Below are positions 42,773 through 52,652 of a stretch of DNA of 64,000 nucleotides, one piece after another. The position numbers and the translations under genes were made by a program. Location: contig JAQTZD010000003.1 in assembly GCA_028687975.1 (NCBI GenBank), positions 1 through 64,000 of the forward strand, written 5' to 3'. This DNA is from Sediminibacterium sp. GTDB lineage: Bacteria; Bacteroidota; Bacteroidia; Chitinophagales; Chitinophagaceae. The notes under the pieces were generated by a model that did no database searches, was not told where the DNA came from, and worked only from the letters and a program-made list of their open reading frames with translations. Numbering within the stretch: position 1 is the first letter of the stretch; each line of letters opens with the position of its first letter.

Positions 42773-43381
42773 ATGAAGATGAAAATGAAAAAATTATGCT
42801 TTGTTCTGGCAGGAATCATTTGTTTCAGTACTGCTGCGCTGGCACAGGAACAGGAAGAAGATACAGCTCCCCAAAAAGGATTTGATCCCAACCGGGTATT
42901 TATCGGAAGCAGCCTGAACATAGGATTGTCTAACCGTTTTTTTAACCTGGGTCTCAACCCGGAAGTGGGATACAGCTTCAATAACTGGCTCGACGCCGGG
43001 GTATTGGTGAACATCAATTATTTTTCGCAGAACGGAACCGTATACAAAGACAAGAATTTCAACTACGGCGGAGGAGGCTTTCTGCGGATATGGCCGGTAA
43101 ATTTCCTGCACCTGCAAATTCAGCCCGAATACAACCGGATCAGTTCTACCAGAACCTACAGCGACAACTCCGGTACATTCAAATACAAAACAGGCGCTGC
43201 CAGCCTGCTGGCAGGAATCGGTTATGGATCAAGGGAAATCGGAAGCCGGTTTTCTCATTTTACCATCATGATAGACCTGTTGCAGGAAATGAACTCACCT
43301 TACAGAGACAATTATACCGGCGACCCTCAACCGGTATTCCGTGGCGGATTTGGCATTTACCTTAATTCAAGAAGGAGATGA
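42773..43381 (+). CDS. Outer membrane beta-barrel protein
   Basis: This 202-residue protein has a signal peptide (LCFVLAGIICFSTAALAQ) and alternating aromatic strands ending with YLNSRRR, the layout of small porin-like or OmpW-like barrels common in Bacteroidota. Several in-frame ATGs lie at the start (42773, 42779, 42785). Its last 20 bases overlap the end of the convergent LOG-like gene. The specific role is unknown. Confidence 0.75.
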   Translation: MKMKMKKLCFVLAGIICFSTAALAQEQEEDTAPQKGFDPNRVFIGSSLNIGLSNRFFNLGLNPEVGYSFNNWLDAGVLVNINYFSQNGTVYKDKNFNYGGGGFLRIWPVNFLHLQIQPEYNRISSTRTYSDNSGTFKYKTGAASLLAGIGYGSREIGSRFSHFTIMIDLLQEMNSPYRDNYTGDPQPVFRGGFGIYLNSRRR

Positions 43382-43901
43382 TTTCGGCAGCAGAGCTGCA
43401 AACAATCAACCTTTCTTTCCATTCTTCATAGAGGAAGCCTTCGGCAAACATGTTTTCCATATGTGCCACCAGGTGATCGTAATAATGATTGCAGTTCAGT
43501 AAAAAGATTTTCTTGCTGTGAATCTTCAGGGTATTCCAGGTAAGCATTTCGAACAGTTCATCCAGCGTTCCGTTGCCACCCGGTAATACCACGGCAACAT
43601 CACAGAGTTCGTAGAGCAGTTTTTTACGGGAATGCATATCCGCAACAACCCGCAAGTCTGTAATACCCTGATGTGCATGTTCCCATTCCAGTAATACTTC
43701 GGGAATCACCCCAATAACTTTCCCCCCATTATTCATTACAGCGTCTGCAATACAGCCCATCAGGCCCTTGTTGCCGCCGCCGTATACCAGCGTTATATCA
43801 TGTGCAGCCAGGTAGTTTCCCAGGGCCATCGTTTCGGTGGAAAACAAAGGATCATTGCCCCACTTGGAGCCACAAAAAACAGTCAGATTTTTTACTTGCA
43901 T
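43362..43901 (-). CDS. LOG-family (TIGR00730) Rossmann-fold protein
   Basis: This 179-residue protein has the two hallmarks of the family: LVYGGGNKGLMGCIADAV near residue 38 and PGGNGTLDELFEMLTW near residue 107, the PGGxGTxxE nucleotide site. Characterised members are cytokinin riboside 5'-monophosphate phosphoribohydrolases, which release a base from a nucleotide. In bacteria the true substrate is often an ordinary nucleoside monophosphate. It is divergent from the symporter and overlaps the barrel gene at its 3' end. Confidence 0.9.
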   Translation of the reverse strand: MQVKNLTVFCGSKWGNDPLFSTETMALGNYLAAHDITLVYGGGNKGLMGCIADAVMNNGGKVIGVIPEVLLEWEHAHQGITDLRVVADMHSRKKLLYELCDVAVVLPGGNGTLDELFEMLTWNTLKIHSKKIFLLNCNHYYDHLVAHMENMFAEGFLYEEWKERLIVCSSAAEIISFLN

Positions 43902-43981
43902 AAAACCGCATTGAGGAGCAAATTACCTGAATTATTTTTACTACTTTGCAAAAATTGTTTTTAACACTGTAAAAAGGCCAT

Positions 43982-45448
43982 ATGTCTCCTGTTCTACTAT
44001 TTTCAGTTGTAATCGTATACTTTCTTATTCTGCTGGCTGTGGCCTGGTATACCGGAAAGAACAGTGACAATCATTCCTTTTTTATCGGCAATAAAAACAG
44101 CAACTGGATGCTCGTGGCATTTGGTATGGTGGGTACCTCGCTGAGTGGCGTAACATTTGTAAGTGTGCCGGGAGCCGTTGCCAAAGAATCCTTTGCTTAC
44201 CTGCAAATCGCCATCGGTTACCTGATCGGATACCTGATGATCGCCTATGTATTGCTGCCGCTGTATTACCGGCTGAACCTCACTTCTATTTACAATTACC
44301 TGAGTAAAAGACTGGGATATCGGTCGTATAAAACAGGCTCATCGTTTTTTATATTGTCGAGGGTGCTGGGTGCAACAGCCCGGTTGTACCTGGTGGTGAA
44401 TATCCTGCAGGAAGCCATCCTGAACAGTTTTAATATTCCTTTCTGGGCTACCACCCTCATCATCCTGGTGATGATCCTGCTGTACACTTTTGAAGGAGGT
44501 GTAAAAACCATTGTTTACACCGATACCCTGCAAACCAGCTGTATGCTGGCCGGCCTGGTGATCTGCGTATTTTATATCCTGAACCAAATGAATATGGGCT
44601 TTGGAGAAAGCCTGCAGGTAATGAGTGAAAAAGGTTATTCAACCATCTTTTTTACCGATCCCAACAGCCGGTATTTTTTCCTGAAACAAATCGTAGCAGG
44701 TGCATTCATCACGGTTACCATGACCGGTATGGACCAGGAAATGATGCAGAAAAATATTTCTGTTAAAACCCTGAAAGACTCACAGAAAAACGTGGTATCC
44801 ATGGCCCTGGTATTGTCTGTGGTGCTCGTGATATTCCTGTTCCTGGGAGGTCTGTTGTACCTGTATGCAGACTCTCTGAACATCACTGTAACCGGAGATA
44901 AAATATTCCCGACACTGGCGCTGGAACACATGCCTCCCTATGTGTCGGTGATCTTTATTATTGCACTGATTTCGGCGCTCTTCCCCTCTGCCGACGGAGC
45001 CATTACGGCATTAACCTCTACTTTCTGCATAGATATACTGGGCATACAACGCAGGGCCGACCTCAGCCAGGCAGCACAGAAAAAAATCAGACAAAGAGTA
45101 CACCTGTCTTTTGCTGCTATTTTCCTTGTGTTTGTATTGGTATTTAAATGGGTAGATGATCCAAGCATGATTGGCCTGATCCTTAAAATAGCCGCTTATA
45201 CATACGGGCCGCTTCTGGGCTTATTTACGTTTGGCATCCTTACCAAAAAAGCGGTAAAAGACCGCTGGGTACCCTATGTATGTATTGCAGCACCCGCTAT
45301 TTGTTTCCTTTTAGACAAGTACCAGAAAATGATATTCGGCTCATTCGAAATCGGGCTGGAACTGCTGATCATCAATGGAACTTTAACATTTATCGGTTTA
45401 CTCCTGATTGCGGAGAAAAAAAACGCCACAGCAGAGGCGCTAGCCTAA
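43982..45448 (+). CDS. Sodium:solute symporter (SSS family)
   Basis: This 488-residue protein has about 13 TM helices and SSS-family features, including FGMVGTSLSGVTFVSVPG in TM2 and GMDQEMMQKN near residue 250. LeuT-fold SSS carriers import sugars, amino acids, vitamins or anions with sodium. The substrate cannot be assigned. It heads a same-strand run of five genes; the next gene starts 10 bp after it. Confidence 0.9.
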   Translation: MSPVLLFSVVIVYFLILLAVAWYTGKNSDNHSFFIGNKNSNWMLVAFGMVGTSLSGVTFVSVPGAVAKESFAYLQIAIGYLIGYLMIAYVLLPLYYRLNLTSIYNYLSKRLGYRSYKTGSSFFILSRVLGATARLYLVVNILQEAILNSFNIPFWATTLIILVMILLYTFEGGVKTIVYTDTLQTSCMLAGLVICVFYILNQMNMGFGESLQVMSEKGYSTIFFTDPNSRYFFLKQIVAGAFITVTMTGMDQEMMQKNISVKTLKDSQKNVVSMALVLSVVLVIFLFLGGLLYLYADSLNITVTGDKIFPTLALEHMPPYVSVIFIIALISALFPSADGAITALTSTFCIDILGIQRRADLSQAAQKKIRQRVHLSFAAIFLVFVLVFKWVDDPSMIGLILKIAAYTYGPLLGLFTFGILTKKAVKDRWVPYVCIAAPAICFLLDKYQKMIFGSFEIGLELLIINGTLTFIGLLLIAEKKNATAEALA

Positions 45449-45458
45449 ACCAGCATCC

Positions 45459-46100
45459 ATGACCAACACCATACACCAGCGGGCAGAGACCTATGCAGAT
45501 CAGTATACTTCGCCGGAGTCTGATCTGTTGGCCGAAATTCATGAGCAAACCAGGCTCCAACACCCTAAAGCTCATATGTTAAGCGGAAAAGTACAGGGCC
45601 AGTTCCTGCGCATGATCAGCTGCATGCAACGCCCGAAATACATCCTCGAAATAGGCACATTTACGGGTTATAGCGCCATTTGCCTGGCAGAAGGGCTTAC
45701 CCCCGATGGTATGCTCCACACCATCGAAATCCGGGAAGAAGACGCCCGGACAGCCGAGGCAAATTTTAGCAAATTCAATCGAAATAAGCAGGTAACTTTG
45801 CATCGCGGAAATGCGCTGGAAATCATTGATTCCCTACCCTTTGAGTGGGACCTGGTTTTCATAGATGCCGATAAAACCGGCTACATCAACTACTATGAAA
45901 AACTGGTACCCCGTTTATCGGAAAGGGGCATGATACTGGCAGACAATGTGCTCTTTCACGGACAGGTACTGGAGGACCCGATCAGTGGCAAAAATGCCCT
46001 GGCTATACAGGCATTCAACGAACATGTACAAAACGATCCGAGAACAGAGCAGGTGATATTAACCATCAGAGATGGTATTTCATTGATTAAAAGAAAGTAG
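45459..46100 (+). CDS. Class I SAM-dependent O-methyltransferase
   Basis: This 213-residue protein matches the caffeoyl-CoA/catechol O-methyltransferase family (Methyltransf_3). Visible motifs are ILEIGTFTGYSAICLAEGL near residue 66, IEIREEDARTAEANF, and the metal-binding VFIDADKTGYINYYE near residue 135. It is cytoplasmic. The acceptor is unknown; bacterial members methylate catechols or tRNA hydroxyuridine (TrmR). It lies 10 bp after the symporter and one base before the glucosaminidase. Confidence 0.9.
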   Translation: MTNTIHQRAETYADQYTSPESDLLAEIHEQTRLQHPKAHMLSGKVQGQFLRMISCMQRPKYILEIGTFTGYSAICLAEGLTPDGMLHTIEIREEDARTAEANFSKFNRNKQVTLHRGNALEIIDSLPFEWDLVFIDADKTGYINYYEKLVPRLSERGMILADNVLFHGQVLEDPISGKNALAIQAFNEHVQNDPRTEQVILTIRDGISLIKRK

Positions 46101-46101
46101 T

Positions 46102-47250
46102 ATGATGAAATTTCTTTCCCTGCTTCCCCTGGTATTTGCGTTGAACGTGAATGCACAGAAAGAAAAAACAGAACAATACATTCAGCAATACAGCGAACTG
46201 GCTATTCAGGAAATGATTCGCACAGGCGTTCCTGCAGCCATCAAACTGGCACAGGGTATCCTGGAGTCGCAATCTGGAGAAAGCGATCTGGTAAAGCGCT
46301 CCAACAACCATTTTGGCATTAAATGCAAAACAGAATGGACCGGCGATAAAACCTATCACGACGACGATGAAAAAGGAGAATGCTTTCGGGTGTACCCCGA
46401 TGCAACGGCTTCTTACAAAGACCATTCAGATTTTTTAAAAACCCGGTCGCATTATAACTTTCTGTTTAAACTGGATCCCACCAATTACGAAGCATGGGCC
46501 AACGGCTTAAAAAAAGCCGGGTATGCCACGTCCCCTGCTTATCCCAAAAGTTTAATCAAGGTAATTAAAGATTTTCAGCTGGATCGTTTTAACCAGATAG
46601 CATTGGAGCGCAGCGCAGTCCTCGCCAAAAATTATACACCAGCCTCCGCTCCAGGCATTGCGCCCAAACAGGAACCAACCAAACCGGTTCAACGCAACGA
46701 GGCTAAAAAACAGCGGGAAACCATCACCACGGTAGTAGTAGAAGAAACCATTACCGATGACCCTGAGGAAGAAGAGGAAGCCGTTACAACAACAAAAGCC
46801 GAAACAACAACTACAGTCTCAGATCCTGTTTCTGTAGCAGCACCCAAACAGGAAACTACTGTAAAAAAACTCAGTGCCTATCCCGAAGGCATCTTCCGCA
46901 TCAACCAGTGCAAAGTAATCTATGCCAATGCAGGAATCTCTCTGCTGGCGTTGGCACAAGAATACAACATCACTTTAAGCAAGTTGCTGGAGTATAACGA
47001 AATGAGCAATGTGGATATTCTGGAGCAGGATCAGCTGATCTTTCTGGAGAAAAAACAAAAAAGAGGAAGCAGTGATTACCATGTGGTAAGGCAGGGCGAA
47101 AACCTCTACAGCATTGTGCAAACAGAAGGCGTAAGGCTCGAAAATATTTTGCAGTACAACAACATCAGCAAAGAAAGCACACCGGCTCCCGGTAACAAAA
47201 TTTACCTGAAAGCCATACTGACCGCAAAAGCATCACCCAATAAAAAATAA
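46102..47250 (+). CDS. Secreted glucosaminidase with LysM domains
   Basis: This 382-residue protein has a signal peptide (FLSLLPLVFALNVNAQ), a glucosaminidase (LYZ2-type) domain with AIKLAQGILESQSGESDL holding the catalytic Glu near residue 56, a long Thr/Glu-rich linker (residues 200-250), and two C-terminal LysM repeats (IFRINQCKVIYANAG, less typical, and YHVVRQGENLYSIVQ). It cuts the glycan strands of peptidoglycan in the periplasm. It is one base downstream of the O-methyltransferase and one base upstream of hpt. Confidence 0.9.
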   Translation: MMKFLSLLPLVFALNVNAQKEKTEQYIQQYSELAIQEMIRTGVPAAIKLAQGILESQSGESDLVKRSNNHFGIKCKTEWTGDKTYHDDDEKGECFRVYPDATASYKDHSDFLKTRSHYNFLFKLDPTNYEAWANGLKKAGYATSPAYPKSLIKVIKDFQLDRFNQIALERSAVLAKNYTPASAPGIAPKQEPTKPVQRNEAKKQRETITTVVVEETITDDPEEEEEAVTTTKAETTTTVSDPVSVAAPKQETTVKKLSAYPEGIFRINQCKVIYANAGISLLALAQEYNITLSKLLEYNEMSNVDILEQDQLIFLEKKQKRGSSDYHVVRQGENLYSIVQTEGVRLENILQYNNISKESTPAPGNKIYLKAILTAKASPNKK

Positions 47251-47251
47251 C

Positions 47252-47794
47252 ATGGCACTTGTAACCCTTTTCGATAAAACATTTGAACCTTATTTACCCG
47301 AAGACCTGATCCGGGAAAAAGTTCAGGAAATGGCTGCCGTAATCAACCAGGATTATGCGGGAAAAAAGCCATTATTCCTTGCAATCCTGAATGGTTCATT
47401 CATGTTTGCAGCCGATCTTTTTAAACTGATTGAACTGGAAGCAGAAATCAGCTTCATCAAACTGGCTTCCTATAAAGGAGCCAAATCTACCGGCAATGTG
47501 GTTACTGCCATCGGACTGGATGCCGATATCAAGGGCCGGGATGTGATTATTATCGAAGATATCATCGACACGGGTAAAACCCTGCATGAATTTATTCCCC
47601 AGTTGCTCAACCAGCAGCCTGCTTCGCTCAAAACCGCCATTTTACTGCACAAGCCGGATGCCACCAAATATCCCGTAAGGATAGACTATTGCTGTTTTTC
47701 CATTCCCGACAGATTTGTACTTGGATATGGCCTGGACTACGACGGATACGGAAGAAACCTGAAAGAAATCTATCAGCTGAAAGGCGGAGAATAA
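47252..47794 (+). CDS. hpt: Hypoxanthine phosphoribosyltransferase
   Basis: This 180-residue enzyme salvages hypoxanthine (and often guanine) to IMP/GMP. The PRPP-binding motif is VIIIEDIIDTGKTL near residue 92, with FIKLASYKGAKSTG before it and DRFVLGYGLDYDGYGRNL at the end binding the purine. The length is typical. It sits within the tightly packed run from the symporter to the VWA protein. Confidence 0.95.
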   Translation: MALVTLFDKTFEPYLPEDLIREKVQEMAAVINQDYAGKKPLFLAILNGSFMFAADLFKLIELEAEISFIKLASYKGAKSTGNVVTAIGLDADIKGRDVIIIEDIIDTGKTLHEFIPQLLNQQPASLKTAILLHKPDATKYPVRIDYCCFSIPDRFVLGYGLDYDGYGRNLKEIYQLKGGE

Positions 47795-47863
47795 CCAGTT
47801 TCGTACCGCTGGTACAACAAACCTGCCGCTTTCAGCGTTCGAAGCAAAACTGTTGCCAACCAA

Positions 47864-49615
47864 ATGAAAGGGCTTGTCTGGATATGCTTCCTGCTGTTCA
47901 CAGCTTCTGCCGCAAGCAGTCAGTACTACCTCAGGGGGGAGATCAGGGATCCGTCGGGCCGCACACTGAGCTCCGTAAAAATCAACCTGAAATCGAAGGG
48001 CAGTATTCCTTATTCCAGCGGTCACGATGGGAGCTTTGGCATTCTCGTAGCCAATCCCACAGACAGCATCACCCTTTTTTTGCCAGGGTACGAAGATCTT
48101 AGACTTGCCATCGACACCAGAAGATACCAGGTATTAACGCTCAAAATGCGTCCCTCCACCGCGCAGAAATACAACAGAAAACCAGCTTCATTAACCCTGC
48201 AAAACAAACGGGAGAAGGAATTCCAGCGATCTGTGCTGGGCGAACGGTACAGTGCCCTCCGGGAAAATGATTTCATTGCCGCAGCAGCTTTCCCGGAAAC
48301 AGGTTATGCGCTGAATGTAGATAAAGCTGCCTATAGCAACACCCGAAGATTTCTTCAAAACGAAATGTATGTTCCTGCCGATGCAATCCGCATAGAGGAA
48401 ATGCTCAACTACTTCGATTTTAAAGAGGCCGAAGATTCAACCCAGCCCAACCTGTTCCAATGCAAAACAGCCCTGACCAGTTGTCCATGGAACAGCCGGA
48501 ACCAATTGCTGTTCATCAACCTGACCGCACCCAAACTGAACCTGAACAACATACCCGCATCCAACCTGGTATTCCTGATTGATGTTTCGGGATCCATGGA
48601 TCAGCCCAACCGCCTTCCACTGCTGCAATTGGCATTTAAACTACTGGCAGAAAACCTGAGAGAAAGAGATACCATCACCATCGTTACCTACGGCGGCAAC
48701 GTGGCACTGGCATTGGAGCCTACTTCCGGTGCCGAAAAACAACGGATTAAAAACGCCATCGATTCCTTAACGGCCAACGGAGATACGCCAGGCGAAAATG
48801 CCATACGCGTAGCATACAGCATAGCAAAAAAACAATTCATCCCCAACGGGAATAACCGGGTAATACTTGCCACCGACGGAGATTTCAATGTAGGACAGTC
48901 GTCGGAAAAAGAACTCGAAGAACTCATTGCAACCTACCGGCAAACAGGTATTTATTTAACCTGCCTGGGTGTAGGAATGGGCAACTATAAAGACAGCAAA
49001 CTGGAATCCCTCTCTAAAAAAGGAAACGGCAATTTTGCCTACATCGATCAGTTGCGGGAAGCAGAAAAACTGCTGGTGCAGGAATATACAGAAACCCTGT
49101 TTGCAGTAGCCAATGATGCGTCTGTGCAGGTGCACTTCAACAGCGAACTGATACATGCTTACCGACTGATTGGGTTCGACAACAAAAAAGATGCAATTGC
49201 AGACAGCATCTGCCAGCTGGAGGGTGGAGAAGTAGGCAGTGGTCATGGAACCATGGCTGTATTTGAGCTGGAACCCGTTGCATCCGGCAACACTATATCC
49301 GGTCAGGAACTGGCCACCATCCGGTTACAATACAAAAAGCCCGAAGATCCGAACAACTGGCAGCAAAATTTTACCGTTGCTTACACACCGCAGGAACTGG
49401 ATAGTGCAGCAGGCTGCTATCGTTTTGCTGCAACTGTTGTGGCATTTGGTCAGTTGCTGAAACAATCGCCCCATATTGGCAAATATGATTATGATCAGTT
49501 ACTCCAACTCGCAGAACAGACTGTAAATAAAACGGATCAGCTACAACATGAATTGCTGTTGCTGATCCGTAAAGCCATAAAAATATACAGGCCCGAAAAG
49601 GAAAAAAGAAATTAA
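47864..49615 (+). CDS. YfbK-type von Willebrand factor A domain protein
   Basis: This 583-residue secreted protein has a signal peptide, a carboxypeptidase-regulatory-like domain ([18 protein letters not shown]), a vWF_A_N segment ([20 protein letters not shown] near residue 146), the VWA domain with MIDAS motif [10 protein letters not shown] near residue 240, and a C-terminal DUF3520 region ([18 protein letters not shown]). The order matches YfbK-like proteins, of unclear role. Its last four bases overlap the stop of the convergent dnaJ. Confidence 0.88.
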   Translation: MKGLVWICFLLFTASAASSQYYLRGEIRDPSGRTLSSVKINLKSKGSIPYSSGHDGSFGILVANPTDSITLFLPGYEDLRLAIDTRRYQVLTLKMRPSTAQKYNRKPASLTLQNKREKEFQRSVLGERYSALRENDFIAAAAFPETGYALNVDKAAYSNTRRFLQNEMYVPADAIRIEEMLNYFDFKEAEDSTQPNLFQCKTALTSCPWNSRNQLLFINLTAPKLNLNNIPASNLVFLIDVSGSMDQPNRLPLLQLAFKLLAENLRERDTITIVTYGGNVALALEPTSGAEKQRIKNAIDSLTANGDTPGENAIRVAYSIAKKQFIPNGNNRVILATDGDFNVGQSSEKELEELIATYRQTGIYLTCLGVGMGNYKDSKLESLSKKGNGNFAYIDQLREAEKLLVQEYTETLFAVANDASVQVHFNSELIHAYRLIGFDNKKDAIADSICQLEGGEVGSGHGTMAVFELEPVASGNTISGQELATIRLQYKKPEDPNNWQQNFTVAYTPQELDSAAGCYRFAATVVAFGQLLKQSPHIGKYDYDQLLQLAEQTVNKTDQLQHELLLLIRKAIKIYRPEKEKRN

Positions 49616-50778
49616 CTGAACGCTTCTTTCACGCGATCAAAAAAGCTCTTATCTCCTTTTGTTGGATGTGGTTTAAAATTGTCGCTCTCTCCCATTTTTT
49701 CCAGGGCAGCTTTTTCCTCCGAACTAACCGACTGAGGTGTCCATACATTCACATGAATCAACTGATCTCCCCTGCTGTACCCCTGCACTTCCGGAAAACC
49801 CTTTCCTTTTAAGCGGAAGATTTTCCCACTTTGGGTACCTGCCGGAATTTTAATCTTGGCCCGGCCATCGATGGTAGGCACTTCTACATGTGTACCAAAA
49901 ACAGCATCCGGAATGGAGATGTATAAATCGTAGGCAACGTTCAGTCCGTCGCGGTGCAATTCGCTGTGTTGCTCTTCTTCGATCTGAATAATCAGGTCGC
50001 CGGGAGCGCCGCCTCTTGCACCTGCATTACCCTTACCACTCATGCTCAGCTGCATTCCTTCCTGAACACCTGCCGGTATGTCGATGCTGATGGTTTCTTC
50101 TCCATATACCCTTCCATCCCCTTTACATGCAGTACATTTGGAGGTGATGGTGGTGCCTTCCCCATTACAGGAAGGACATGCAGAAACAGTTTGCATTTGT
50201 CCGAGAAAAGTGCTGGTTACTTTACGTACCTGGCCGCTTCCTCCGCAGGTTGCACAATTCTGCACACTGTTTTTATCTTTTGCTCCGCTTCCTCCACAGG
50301 TAGTACAGGAAACGTGTTTCTTCACTTTTACATTCTTGGTAACCCCTTTGGCAATTTCCTCGAAGGTCAGCTTCAGTTTGATGCGAAGATTGCTTCCGCG
50401 CTGTCCATGGCTTCTTGTGCCGCCACGGCTTCTTCCTCCACCTCCGCCAAAGAAACTTCCGAATACATCGTCACCAAAAATATCCCCGAACTGGCTGAAG
50501 ATATCATCCATATTCATGTTGGCGCCATGGTGGGCGCCACCTCCGGTACCAGGACCAAAAGCGGCATGACCGTAGCGGTCGTATTTGGCCCGCTTATCCG
50601 CATCGCTGAGGATCTCGTAAGCTTCCGCAGCTTCCTTAAACTTTTCTTCCGCTTCCTTATCACCGGGGTTACGGTCCGGGTGAAACTGCATGGCTGTTTT
50701 GCGATATGCTTTTTTAATTTCATCCGCTGTAGCAGACTTGCTTACACCCAGTACTTCGTAAAAATCTTTTTTAGCCAT
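49612..50778 (-). CDS. dnaJ: Chaperone protein DnaJ
   Basis: This 388-residue co-chaperone stimulates DnaK. It has the J domain with [10 protein letters not shown] near residue 32, a Gly/Phe/Ser/Arg-rich linker (residues 75-125), four CxxCxGxG zinc repeats ([32 protein letters not shown]) and a C-terminal substrate domain. It is 18 bp downstream of grpE in one operon. dnaK is not adjacent. Confidence 0.96.
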   Translation of the reverse strand: MAKKDFYEVLGVSKSATADEIKKAYRKTAMQFHPDRNPGDKEAEEKFKEAAEAYEILSDADKRAKYDRYGHAAFGPGTGGGAHHGANMNMDDIFSQFGDIFGDDVFGSFFGGGGGRSRGGTRSHGQRGSNLRIKLKLTFEEIAKGVTKNVKVKKHVSCTTCGGSGAKDKNSVQNCATCGGSGQVRKVTSTFLGQMQTVSACPSCNGEGTTITSKCTACKGDGRVYGEETISIDIPAGVQEGMQLSMSGKGNAGARGGAPGDLIIQIEEEQHSELHRDGLNVAYDLYISIPDAVFGTHVEVPTIDGRAKIKIPAGTQSGKIFRLKGKGFPEVQGYSRGDQLIHVNVWTPQSVSSEEKAALEKMGESDNFKPHPTKGDKSFFDRVKEAFS

Positions 50779-50796
50779 AATAATGTTGATTGAGGG

Positions 50797-51369
50797 TTAC
50801 TTACCTACCACCACTTTTGCAAAGCGAATGAGTTTATCGTTCAGGTAATATCCCTTGATAACTTCGTCGATTACTTTCCCTTTCAGATCTTCTGAAGGAG
50901 CCTGAATTTCGGAGATGGCTTCATGCTTCTCCACATCAAAATCAGTTTGCACACTACTTTCCAGCGGTTTCAGCCCTTTTTGCTGTAACACCGACCTCAA
51001 TTTATTGAATACCAGCTGAACCCCTTCTTTCTGTGCAGGAATATTGTCTGAGCTGTTCAGCTGTTTTTCGGCCCGGTCACAGTCGTCCAGCACATCCAGC
51101 AAAGACTGAATGACATCTTTCCCGGCAGTTTGGATCAATTCCAGGCGTTCTTTGGCAGTTCTTCTCCTGAAATTGTCGAATTCGGCCATCAAACGCAAGT
51201 ATTTGTCCTTTTGTTCCTGCAATTCGGCTTCCAGTTTTTCCACTACTGACTCATCGGCCACCGGCTCGTTCAAATGAGTGGTTCCGGCTGCATTTTCGTC
51301 AGCATTCACACTCATTCCTTCCATTTTTTCAGCAGATGCTGCGTTATTCGTCATTTCTTGTTCTTCCAT
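50797..51369 (-). CDS. grpE: Nucleotide exchange factor GrpE
   Basis: The track ORF runs to 51828, but its first half is an antisense shadow of rlmI. The ATG at 51369 (MEEQEMTNNAASAEK) gives 190 residues, right for GrpE; 51354 is an alternative. After an acidic leader comes the coiled coil (VEKLEAELQEQKDKYLRLMAEFDNFRRRT) and the beta domain ending VIDEVIKGYYLNDKLIRFAKVVVGK. GrpE releases ADP from DnaK. It is followed by dnaJ. A perfect palindrome, GGCAAAA-A-TTTTGCC (51397-51411), lies 28 bp upstream. Confidence 0.94.
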   Translation of the reverse strand: MEEQEMTNNAASAEKMEGMSVNADENAAGTTHLNEPVADESVVEKLEAELQEQKDKYLRLMAEFDNFRRRTAKERLELIQTAGKDVIQSLLDVLDDCDRAEKQLNSSDNIPAQKEGVQLVFNKLRSVLQQKGLKPLESSVQTDFDVEKHEAISEIQAPSEDLKGKVIDEVIKGYYLNDKLIRFAKVVVGK

Positions 51370-51450
51370 GGCGTTAAATAATTGATTCTCTATTGGGGCA
51401 AAAATTTTGCCACGCAAAGAAAAGGGAAAAATTGACAGTTGGCGTCTTCT

Positions 51451-51458
51451 TATCTTTG
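51451..51458 (+). promoter_or_regulatory. -7 box just upstream of rlmI
   Basis: TATCTTTG matches TAnnTTTG; a TTG lies 16 bases upstream (51432-51434). Only CCGG separates the box from the ATG at 51463, predicting a nearly leaderless mRNA. Confidence 0.5.
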
Positions 51459-51462
51459 CCGG

Positions 51463-52638
51463 ATGATCAAGGTTTACCTCAAAAAGAAGATTGCCCCCAG
51501 AATCGCCAACGGGCATCCCTGGATTTACGGAAATGAAATAGACCGGGTGGCCGGGGAACCCGCAGCAGGAGACCTGGTAGAGGTTCGGTATGCCGACGGT
51601 AAATTTGCCGGAATCGGTTACATCAACCCCAAATCGCAGATACAGATCCGCCTGCTCACCCGCAGGCCCGAAACCGTGGATGAAAATTTCTTCCACAGGA
51701 GAATCCAGGCTGCCTGGAACTACCGGAAAAAGATCGGTTATACCGAAAACTGCCGCCTGGTTTTTGGGGAGGCAGACGAAATGCCCGCCCTGATCATCGA
51801 TAAGTTCAACGACTATTTTGTTCTGCAAACCCTGTCGTTGGGTATGGACAAGTGGAAGCAGGCCATTGTGAACGCCCTGAACGAGATATTTAGCCCAAAG
51901 GGAATCTATGAGCGGAACGATGTACCCGTTAGAACACTGGAAGGACTGGAACAGCAGAAAGGCTTTTTATCGGCGCCTTTCGATACCAATATCATCATCC
52001 GGGAAAATGACTTACAGTTTCATGTGGACCTGGAGAACGGACAAAAAACCGGGTATTTTTTAGACCAGCAAGACAACCGCAGGGCCATACAGCATATTGT
52101 GAAAGATGCGGAAGTACTGGGTGCATTTACGTATACAGGCACTTTCGAAATACATGCAGCCCACTATGGCGCCAAATCGGTGCTGGGCATTGATATCTCG
52201 GAGCAGGCCGTGGCGCAGGCCAATAAAAACGCCTTGCTGAACAGACTGGAAAACATTGTGCACTTCGAAGCCATGAATGCATTTGATGTATTGAAAGACT
52301 GGGGAAGAGAAGGCCGGCAGTACGATGTGGTGATGCTGGACCCGCCTGCATTTACCAAAAGCCGGGAGAGTATTGGAAAAGCAGTAACCGGTTACAAGGA
52401 AATCAATCTGCGGGGAATGAAGCTGCTGCGAAACGGAGGGTTCCTGGTTAGTTCCAGTTGTACCAATTTGGTATCGCCCGATTTATTCCTGGAAACCATT
52501 TATATGGCGGCAAAAGATGCCCGCAAAAAAATCAGGCAGGTCACGTTCAATGCGCAGGCAGCAGATCATCCGGTGATCTGGGGAATGGACAATACCAATT
52601 ACCTGAAATTCCTGATAGTAGAAGTTACCGATAAATAA
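51463..52638 (+). CDS. rlmI: RlmI-type 23S rRNA (cytosine-C5) methyltransferase
   Basis: The track starts at 51439, but the ATG at 51463 directly after a TAnnTTTG box is preferred (391 residues, MIKVYLKKKIAPRIANGHPW). An N-terminal PUA domain is followed by an EEHEE linker region and a SAM domain with LGAFTYTGTFEIHAAHYGA near residue 220, VVMLDPPAFTKS near residue 287, and VSSSCTNLVSPDLF. RlmI methylates C1962 in E. coli; the exact target here is inferred. It is divergent from grpE. Confidence 0.9.
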   Translation: MIKVYLKKKIAPRIANGHPWIYGNEIDRVAGEPAAGDLVEVRYADGKFAGIGYINPKSQIQIRLLTRRPETVDENFFHRRIQAAWNYRKKIGYTENCRLVFGEADEMPALIIDKFNDYFVLQTLSLGMDKWKQAIVNALNEIFSPKGIYERNDVPVRTLEGLEQQKGFLSAPFDTNIIIRENDLQFHVDLENGQKTGYFLDQQDNRRAIQHIVKDAEVLGAFTYTGTFEIHAAHYGAKSVLGIDISEQAVAQANKNALLNRLENIVHFEAMNAFDVLKDWGREGRQYDVVMLDPPAFTKSRESIGKAVTGYKEINLRGMKLLRNGGFLVSSSCTNLVSPDLFLETIYMAAKDARKKIRQVTFNAQAADHPVIWGMDNTNYLKFLIVEVTDK

Positions 52639-52652
52639 ACAGCGCAGTTCTA

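Noticed and set aside
44147-44160. GTAAC-ATTT-GTAAG resembling the putative Crp operator
   Set aside because: It lies inside the symporter coding region, misses one key base, and is not next to a promoter box.
51370-51828. N-terminal extension of the grpE frame
   Set aside because: The extension lies on the strand opposite to rlmI and is not GrpE-like; the GrpE length fits a start at 51369.
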